A stretch of DNA of 64,000 nucleotides from Papiliotrema nemorosa (taxonomy: Eukaryota > Basidiomycota > Tremellomycetes > Tremellales > Rhynchogastremaceae), in the NCBI GenBank assembly GCA_032158125.1, contig JASKOT010000003.1, positions 496,001 to 560,000 on the forward strand, given 5' to 3'. Under the pieces are notes generated by a model. That model was not told the origin of the DNA and did no database searches. It saw only the letters and a list, made by a program, of their open reading frames with translations. The translations under genes and the position numbers were made by a program. Shown here in pieces: positions 59,268 through 64,000 of this stretch (position 1 is its first letter; each line of letters starts with the position of its first letter).

Positions 59268-59599
59268 CCTGATTCACGGAACGTCTGTGTTCGTACCAAG
59301 GATGATGTTGAATGGGTTGTATGAAGGATATGAAGCAGGTCGAGGTGAGGTGCACCAACGGTGACGCTAGCGTGGATGATCATGACGTGTCAGCATTAGT
59401 CTGATAACACCCCCACGGGACGCGTCGCGTGGCAACTGCCGTTCCAGCTCATTGCCCAACGCTCCTTTGGTACAAGTCACCCCTCGGACCATCTCATCTC
59501 CCTTTCAAACAGGTAGGTCGACTATTGACGACTCTTACAAGACGAGCGATAAATGCTGAGGGTAAAAGTCTTGATCCACGCATCTGATCGTTGGACACT
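59268..59599. promoter_or_regulatory. Divergent promoter region, PRE4 / GLTP
   Basis: 332 bp between divergently transcribed genes. A CGTGGCAAC near 59429 is only a partial match to the yeast proteasome PACE box and is not claimed as functional. Confidence 0.35.
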
Positions 59600-60428
59600 A
59601 TGAGCGAGAACCAGCAATTCTTCGAGACCATCACCAAGGTGAGACCGTCTCCTATGGCAATACGAGGCACCTTACTGACGACCAGTCTTTCGTCGACGTC
59701 CCAATCAGTGATGCTGGAGTCGACACTGCCGACTTTGCTGAGGCTGCCGAAAACCTGGTCAAGATCTTCAGTAAGTCACAACTCCCACTCGTCTCCGGGA
59801 TCTTAGCTTATCGCCAGCTCTGTTCGGTAACCCTGCTTTCGTTGTCGTCCAGAACGACTTGACCGGCAACATTGCTGTAAGTTGAATCGCCACCCTCACC
59901 TCATTCTGTCCATGTCTTCCTCAGGTCCGGACGAAACAAAGCTGATCATTGCCAGAAAGTCCGAGCGTATCTCGCTGCCAACCCGGAATCCGGCAAAACC
60001 CTCGAGGGCTTGCTCGCGTCTGAAAAGGCTGCCAACCCGAATGTCAAGAACCGAAAAGCCACCGAAGGTTTGATGTGGTTGCTTCGAGGATTGAAGTTCA
60101 CCTCGAGAGGATTGAGGCATAATGTCGACAACCAAAGCGAAGAGTTGTCTGTCAGCTTTACAAAAGGCTACGAGGAGAGTTTGAAGAAGCACCACGGGAT
60201 GATGGTTCGACCTGTCTTCTATGTGAGTCTCCCACCGTGTGCGAGTGGACGTGAGCTCATCGATAGCTCGCGATGAAGGCCTGTCCCTATCGAGCCACCT
60301 TTTACCCCAAACTCGGTGAACCCCAATCTGAAGTCTTGCCGAAACTCGAGGCATGGCTGTCCGCCTTGGAGAACATTGTCAAAAAGGAAGAGGATGTCTT
60401 CAAGACTGGAGGCTACGGAGAGATCTAG
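59600..60428 (+). CDS. Glycolipid transfer protein (GLTP/HET-C2 family)
   Basis: This cytosolic protein moves glycosphingolipids between membranes. The ATG at 59600 starts MSENQQFFETITKSFVDVPI. Then come FAEAAENLVKIFTLFGNPAF, VVVQNDLTGNIAKVR (the Asp/Asn/Lys headgroup site), KATEGLMWLLRGLKFTSRGL (the Trp that stacks on the sugar), and YEESLKKHHGMMVRPVFYLA (the conserved His). The end is LEAWLSALENIVKKEEDVF and KTGGYGEI with TAG at 60426-60428. At about 200 aa it matches single-domain GLTPs. All sugar-contact residues of the family (D, N, K, W, H) can be seen. Introns are about 50 nt. Confidence 0.93.
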
Positions 60429-60584
60429 GATGTCTCTTTTGACTTGAGCTCATCTAGTTGTAACATTACATGCATCTGCATTGCGGACTCGCATAACGGA
60501 AACCGTTCGACCTTTGACCACCACAGCGCAACAATTCTCTAGGCGATTGCGGTAGACTGAAGGCCTGAACTGCCGGAGTATCGG

Positions 60585-62784
60585 TCAAACAGTGTAAAAC
60601 TCCTTGTGTAGGTTGATCCCGCCAACGCTACGTTTGCTCGCCCGAGGTATCCCGCCTACAGCAGCGGTAGTGTCCTGCACCAGCGCTCGTGGCTATGGTG
60701 AGTGGACATTCGCATCGCATTATCAGATTTACCCCGCAGACTCCTATGTACACCCCCGAGGGTCGCTTGCCGATAGCCATGTTCGACTTGCATCGTTCCA
60801 CAGAGGCTTCCACGACGGTCGCCATGGACGGCTTGAGATGATGTACCACAATACCGCCAGTAGTGGTGCTTCCAGTCTTGTCGGATCTCGTCACGTATAT
60901 GTATACCTGGGCGGAGAGTCCGCCCTCCTCAGCCAGTCGAAGCAGATTCTTGAGGTGTTCGATGAACGGTCGACTCTCGTCTGGGAGTCAATGACCAATA
61001 GTATCGCATTGCGGGGAGACTGACCTTGATACTTGACCATCCAGATCAAGGAGATCGAGATGCAATTCGAGCCCCCTTCGAGTCGCTTGTGGATCGTTTC
61101 TTCGAAAACGCCCATTGCATACGTCTTGGCGTCAGCGGGGATCAACTGGAGCACCTCACAAGACCACTGCCCCCCGCAAGCAGAACCACTCCAGAGTATG
61201 ACCCGATCAGCGTGGTACCGGGCCCGCCCTATCGTACTCAGCTCCGAAGCCAAAAGGAGAACGCACGAAAGGTCCTTCCAAGAGGACTTTGCACTCTATT
61301 CCCTCGCCTTTCTCCCCGCTCTCGTTCTCACACGAGAGATCGTAGAGAGCCCTCGTCCAGTCTCCACGTTTGCGCACAACCAGGATAAACTGCCCACCGT
61401 CCGCACTCGCAATGGTGAATGGGTGGTTCTCAACCCATGACACGCCACCCATCTTTTGCAAAGCGGGTACACGGATATGGACATATTGACCAACTCTCCA
61501 ACCGGATGTCACGGCAGGGACGGTGATCTGCGTCGAACCACATTGCGGCATCGGGATCAGGAAGGCTCTCTTGATTCGAAGTTTGAAAAGACGGAGGATG
61601 ATATCTTTGCCATAGATGGCTGCGGCGATGGTGCTGACTGTTAGATGACCAGCCGAGTGATGACTAACCCTATAAGACCTGTTCGAGGCATATGGAATGC
61701 TAGACCAGTGACTAGACACGCTAGACCTGTAAAGTCAGATCCGTCCATGGCGATTGCATTCACCAATCAAGTGACAGATCCGGAACAGACCGTGAAGGCG
61801 CTTCCGGACCACGGGCAGACTTGTCAGTACTATGAACAATACGCTGAACCAGGCGACTTCAAATTAGCGAGGGCACTTCAATCGATAGCTTACCATATGC
61901 GCCGATGAATTTCGGCTTCTTCATCATTGCTCCGAGCATCCCTCCTTCAATAAACTTGTTCGCTACCATCAGGCCAAACGGATGATCATGGAGCAGAACC
62001 CACTAAAAATCCCCGCATGTATAGTAGCCGCAGCGCTGCGAGTTTTTAGCATAGACATTCTCCGCGTCCCGCACGCACAAGATCATTCGACCGACGAAAC
62101 GGTGCAAAAAGTTGAGCTGTTTTGTCGTGATCCCCAGCAAGGTCGCTATCGGACTCAGAGGGATCCCAAGGAGGACCCCGACTTTTTCATTCAGAAACCA
62201 AGCCTTGTAGAGTACGTCTCGGTTCGACTCACGAGGTATTTGAAAGGTAGCGACCTGTCCAACATGTTTCGGTTCCGTCAACGGACTATCTCATCAGTCT
62301 GATGATTGGCAACCTTTACCCACTTCTTGATGGCTATCGCGGCGCCAACCAGTCCGGCATAAACAGCCAATGTCAAGAGCTGCCCAACAGTATAGCCACC
62401 TGTGAGGGATATGTCCTTCTGAAGGGTCACGGAACCAGGTAAGATTTGCGCCCAGCTTGGGAAATGCCTCGGGTTCTGGGATACCTTTTGCTCGAGACCG
62501 ACAGCGTATTGTCGGAGAGGCGAGTCTCGCTTGCCCTTATCGCCAAACCACAGTCCTTTCGACAATTCGCCTGCTCTTATACCAGATATGAGCCGAGCTA
62601 CGTGTCTCGGGAGATTGACGAGGATCAGTAGACCGAGTATCGACGCTGTGATGAGAAAGATCAAGAGGACAGAGTCGGGAATGGGAACATAGTCCGATGG
62701 AGGCGCAGGAGAGGCTTTCGAAGCATTGCTTCCCGAGCAGCTAGTGAGAGAGCCGGCTTGTCGAAGGACTAACGATGGGTCCAT
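60585..62784 (-). CDS. Ferric reductase (FRE family, NADPH/FAD/heme)
   Basis: A plasma-membrane metalloreductase that reduces Fe(III)/Cu(II) for uptake. It starts MDPSLVLRQAGSLTSCSG, then a TM VLLIFLITASILGLLILV. The ferric reductase core follows: NPLTEPKHVGQVATFQIP, LNFLHRFVGRMIL, VLLHDHPFGLMVANKF, RLHGLFRICHLI and CLVTGLAFHMP. These give four His suited to bis-heme binding. FAD binding: GWRVGQYVHIRVPALQ, ENHPFTIASADGG (HPFT). NADPH: LEGPFVRSPFG, then LLAGGSGL and VYIGVCG|PRALVQDTTAAVG. It ends GINLHKEFYTV at TGA 60585. The intron near 62310 needs the donor GTGGGT, because the nearby GTAAAG would bring a stop. About 11 residues (IPLSPIATLLG) look like a small insertion between two LLGI copies. 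Confidence 0.88.
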
Positions 62785-63473
62785 AATCAGTCAAGACAGT
62801 GATGAGAAACGAGGGCGAGGGACGTTGTGTGGAGGGGCGAGAATAAGGGACTATCCTGTCTACTCCCACATATATATGTTATCTGGGACGAGATGTCTCA
62901 GGGACGTCACATAAGTCGATACTCACACTCGACCAATCAGCCGTGCTTTCGGGCCGACCGTGGATCCTTTGATCCATCACCCCGATTGCGGTCAGCGTGG
63001 TGCGCTCTACTCAAGGACTGGCGGATCCTTTGAGTGAGCTGTCCAAGGGGGAAAGATAATTCTGATAGGGGGAAGTGAGTATAAGGAACAGATAGCCATC
63101 ACCCGGGTATCAAATGACTGCCGCTAGAGAAGCTGGGGTGCCGAGGCCCATTAGACGGGTGGGATGTCACTGAAGGGGGCAGAGTAACGCATGTAGCGGC
63201 AGGGCGACGGCGCATAGATGCTGCAAGTCTCGGTCAATAACGGATTCAGCGTGTGTCATCTCCGCATCGCCTTGAAACATGTCAGTCATCGGAGCCTTGA
63301 AGCGAGGTGAAGGTCAAGTAATGGTCGAAAGGCGAGCTCGTGTCCGAATGTGCGGCCACGTTTCAGATTCCGAGTTGGATTTCGTCGTCCTTTGCAAGTG
63401 TCAACCCATCATTCCCTCTCATTTCGACTACTCTACCTATCATGACCCCATAGAGCCACGACAGACGACGACA
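62785..63473. promoter_or_regulatory. Divergent intergenic region with an 11-bp direct repeat
   Basis: 690 bp between the ferric reductase start (minus) and the NUS1 start (plus). GGATCCTTTGA occurs at about 62962 and again at about 63024. Such a repeat could be a regulator site of the iron-uptake gene, but this is not shown. Confidence 0.4.
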
Positions 63474-64000
63474 ATGGCGAAATACCGTCTACGAGATATC
63501 CCCGCTATACCCCTCCTTGCCTTGCTGCATGCCCTGTTTATCCTCACTTCTCTGGTCGTTCGGGTATTTGAATGCCTACGTTCGCCTCAACCTCCCAGGC
63601 GTGATGGTCGACCGCCTAGACATGTTGCTATCGTCTTGACCAGCCATAATACCTTTGACCAAACAACGAGCCTGAAACATCAGGCCAGATTGCAGTTTGC
63701 AGTGGTGGAGAGTGTTCGACGATGTATCGAATGGGCTGCAGAGGGAGGCATAGCGGAAATCTCTGTATGGAACAAGGATGGTATGTTGGCCATTGCATAA
63801 CATCGCTGGGATTGCGCAATCGTGCTAATGAAAAAGGCTTGTTGCAGAAATGCAGACATGATATTCTTGAAGACGTTGTTCGACTCCCTCCATCTCCACC
63901 CCTTTCGAGCCCTTCCTCACCTTCGAAAGGAAGCGTCGCATTGCGCAATACGGACATGCTCGGTCCAGTACGTCTCACTTTTTTTCAGTGAGCCGGTAGG
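63474..64000 (+). CDS. NUS1: Dehydrodolichyl diphosphate synthase subunit NUS1 (3' end outside window)
   Basis: NUS1 is the non-catalytic partner of the cis-prenyltransferase that makes the dolichol backbone on the ER membrane. The frame from the ATG at 63474 starts MAKYRLRDIPAIPLLALLHA, then LFILTSLVVRVFECL, an N-terminal membrane anchor as in NUS1/NgBR. After PPRHVAIVLTS the cis-prenyltransferase fold begins: VESVRRCIEWAAEGGIAEIS, VWNKDG, an intron with GTATGT, then LLQKCRHDILEDVVRLPP. WAAEGGIAEISVW matches the NUS1 pattern (CIYAGIPRITVYDREG in relatives). The gene runs off the right edge. An in-frame upstream ATG at 63279 would add a 65-residue basic leader without homology, so the 63474 start is preferred. 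Confidence 0.75.

Noticed and set aside
59425..59440. A PACE-like proteasome promoter box upstream of PRE4
   Set aside because: CGTGGCAAC is only a partial match to GGTGGCAAA, and the yeast regulator is not known to act in this lineage.
60604..61023. A 139-aa plus-strand frame
   Set aside because: It is antisense to the NADPH domain of the ferric reductase, whose exons read through to GINLHKEFYTV.
62280..62320. An apparent in-frame stop in the ferric reductase
   Set aside because: It arises only if the GTAAAG donor is used. The donor GTGGGT four bases earlier gives NPLTEPKHVGQ, the conserved family sequence, so no lesion is needed.

Overview
This window is nuclear DNA from a basidiomycete fungus, most likely a tremellomycete of the Cryptococcus/Kwoniella kind. 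The genes are broken by many short introns (about 45-80 nt) with GTRNGY donors and CTGAC/CTGAT branch points close to the acceptor. There is a capsule-type GT90 glycosyltransferase, a CHS7 chitin synthase chaperone and an independent-type phosphoglycerate mutase. Two tRNA genes also carry introns. The genus cannot be fixed from sequence alone. No transposon, CRISPR array, virus or prokaryotic element was seen.

Layout. 1-6.2 kb: 3' end of an MFS sugar transporter, a FYVE zinc-finger protein, a gene-poor 2.3 kb stretch, and a small CBS-domain protein with one unusually long intron. 6.4 kb: intron-bearing tRNA-Leu(CAA). 6.8-17 kb: peroxisomal ABC half-transporter, CHS7, and the condensin HEAT subunit YCS4/CND1. 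18-21.2 kb: a divergent pair of BTB-like paralogues, followed by a short Pro/Gly-rich multi-intron gene. 21.3-37.4 kb is a dense housekeeping block: independent phosphoglycerate mutase, ALG7, TTC1-like TPR protein, GT90 (CAP10-like), histidine phosphatase, mitochondrial release factor MRF1, Elongator subunit ELP3, and a tandem-fused beta-hydroxyacid dehydrogenase. 37.8-39.9 kb: two surface-type proteins. 40-53.5 kb: PIK1 PI 4-kinase, COQ4, an amidase, a divergent SNF2 ATPase and a second MFS transporter. 54.6-57.9 kb: a third, broken BTB-like paralogue, a small membrane protein, a tRNA-Gly and another surface-type protein. 58-64 kb: 20S proteasome beta-7 (PRE4), glycolipid transfer protein, ferric reductase, and the 5' part of NUS1.

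Functional links. ALG7 and NUS1 both serve dolichol-linked N-glycosylation. GT90, CHS7 and the surface proteins concern the cell surface. PIK1, the FYVE protein and GLTP concern membrane lipids. COQ4 and MRF1 are mitochondrial. Neighbouring genes are unrelated, as usual in fungi, and many pairs are divergent with a shared 230-660 bp intergenic region.

The least ordinary feature is the three-member BTB-like family. All three share a phase-2 intron and a Trp-Asn-Asp motif, yet each carries a lesion: TGA at the conserved Trp in one, TGA mid-gene in another, and no AG acceptor in the third. Other items of note are an SNF2 protein with degenerate helicase motifs and two surface-type proteins with hydrophobic C-terminal tails but no recognisable signal peptide.
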